A DNA stretch of 16,211 nt from an uncultured Clostridia bacterium (GTDB taxonomy: Bacteria > Bacillota > Clostridia > Peptostreptococcales > Anaerovoracaceae). Position 1 is the stretch's first letter; every line of letters begins with the position of its first letter. The notes beneath the pieces are model-generated. The model searched no databases. It was not told the origin of the DNA and saw only the letters and a list, made by a program, of their open reading frames with translations. A program made the position numbers and the translations under genes. The stretch spans positions 1-16,211 of the forward strand of contig CAKQIZ010000044.1 in NCBI GenBank assembly GCA_934247125.1, written 5' to 3'. Of the stretch, positions 16,095 to 16,211 are shown in pieces.

Positions 16095-16123
16095 TATTAT
16101 TGTCATTTTTCCCCTCTTTATAC
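16095..16123 (-). promoter_or_regulatory. Candidate forespore (SigF/SigG) promoter of the bofC-like–spoIVB pair
   Basis: On the minus strand GTATA (16119–16123) fits the SigF -35 GywTA. After 14 bases GACAATAATA (16095–16104) fits the SigF -10 form GgnrAnAnTw at all but one fixed place. Bacillus spoIVB is forespore-expressed. Against it, the start would fall near 16088, leaving a leader of only about 15 bases with the ribosome binding site at its very end. Confidence 0.4.
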
Positions 16124-16138
16124 ACGCGATCGCTGACA

Positions 16139-16211
16139 ATCGAGTAGGGGCTAACAAGTAGCCCCTCTCACACCACCGTACATGCCGTTCGGCATACGGC
16201 GGTTCAATTCA
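16139..16211 (-). mobile_element. 3' end of a group II intron (domains V and VI), cut by the window edge
   Basis: Read on the minus strand, 16205–16172 forms a 34-base domain V hairpin: GAACCGCCGTATGCC, loop, then GGCATGTACGGTGGT. The place of the catalytic triad reads CGC, as in IIC-type introns, instead of the AGC of most others. A GTGAGA linker leads into domain VI, GGGGCTA/TAGCCCC around ACTTG-type loop bases (16165–16147), followed by TACTCGAT with a candidate branch-point A. The intron ends with the usual AY at 16139. The reverse transcriptase and 5' part lie beyond the window. It points the same way as spoIVB and is inserted in the gap upstream of that operon. Confidence 0.8.

Noticed and set aside
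16075..16125. Start of the BofC-like protein at the in-frame GTG at 16125
   Set aside because: It adds 17 unconserved-looking residues before the basic/membrane N-terminus, while the ATG at 16074 has GAGGTGA at proper spacing.

Overview
The window reads as the chromosome of an endospore-forming Clostridia-type Firmicute of moderate G+C. The sequence shows a dgt–dnaG–sigA–trmK–nif3 run followed by an RNase P RNA of the form with the canonical GAGGAAAGUCCGGGC core, plus an adjacent spoIVB–spo0A pair. I cannot assign a genus. Nearly every gene lies on the minus strand; only a cysteine-rich protein gene and brnQ are on the plus strand.

Layout from right to left, in the direction of most transcription. 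At 16139–16211 lies the 3' end of a group II intron (domains V and VI); the rest is outside the window. It sits immediately upstream of a sporulation block: a small membrane-anchored protein with a BofC-like C-terminal domain, the SpoIVB serine protease, and the response regulator Spo0A. Spo0A is convergent with brnQ (branched-chain amino acid carrier), and their 3' ends share one terminator hairpin. Left of brnQ come a hotdog thioesterase and a D-2-hydroxyacid dehydrogenase, probably co-transcribed. A second two-way terminator separates these from a plus-strand gene for a protein with about 26 cysteines, probably a spore outer-layer protein, which has a candidate mother-cell sigma promoter.

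Continuing left on the minus strand are an M16 zinc peptidase translationally coupled to dut, a stem-loop, a catalase-fold protein with an altered heme pocket, and a coupled 64-residue unknown protein starting with TTG. Then follows the replication/transcription/tRNA operon: dgt, dnaG, sigA, trmK and a Nif3/DUF34 protein. rnpB follows with its own well-formed promoter. At the left edge another promoter points out of the window.

Functionally the window joins nucleotide-pool cleaning (dut, dgt), primase, the main sigma factor, tRNA modification and tRNA 5' processing with the switch into sporulation (Spo0A) and the forespore signalling protease (SpoIVB, with a possible BofC-type regulator next to it). 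No CRISPR array, tRNA, rRNA or complete insertion sequence was seen. The less ordinary content is the BofC-like/SpoIVB pair, the catalase-like protein with its small partner, the cysteine-rich protein and the intron insertion.
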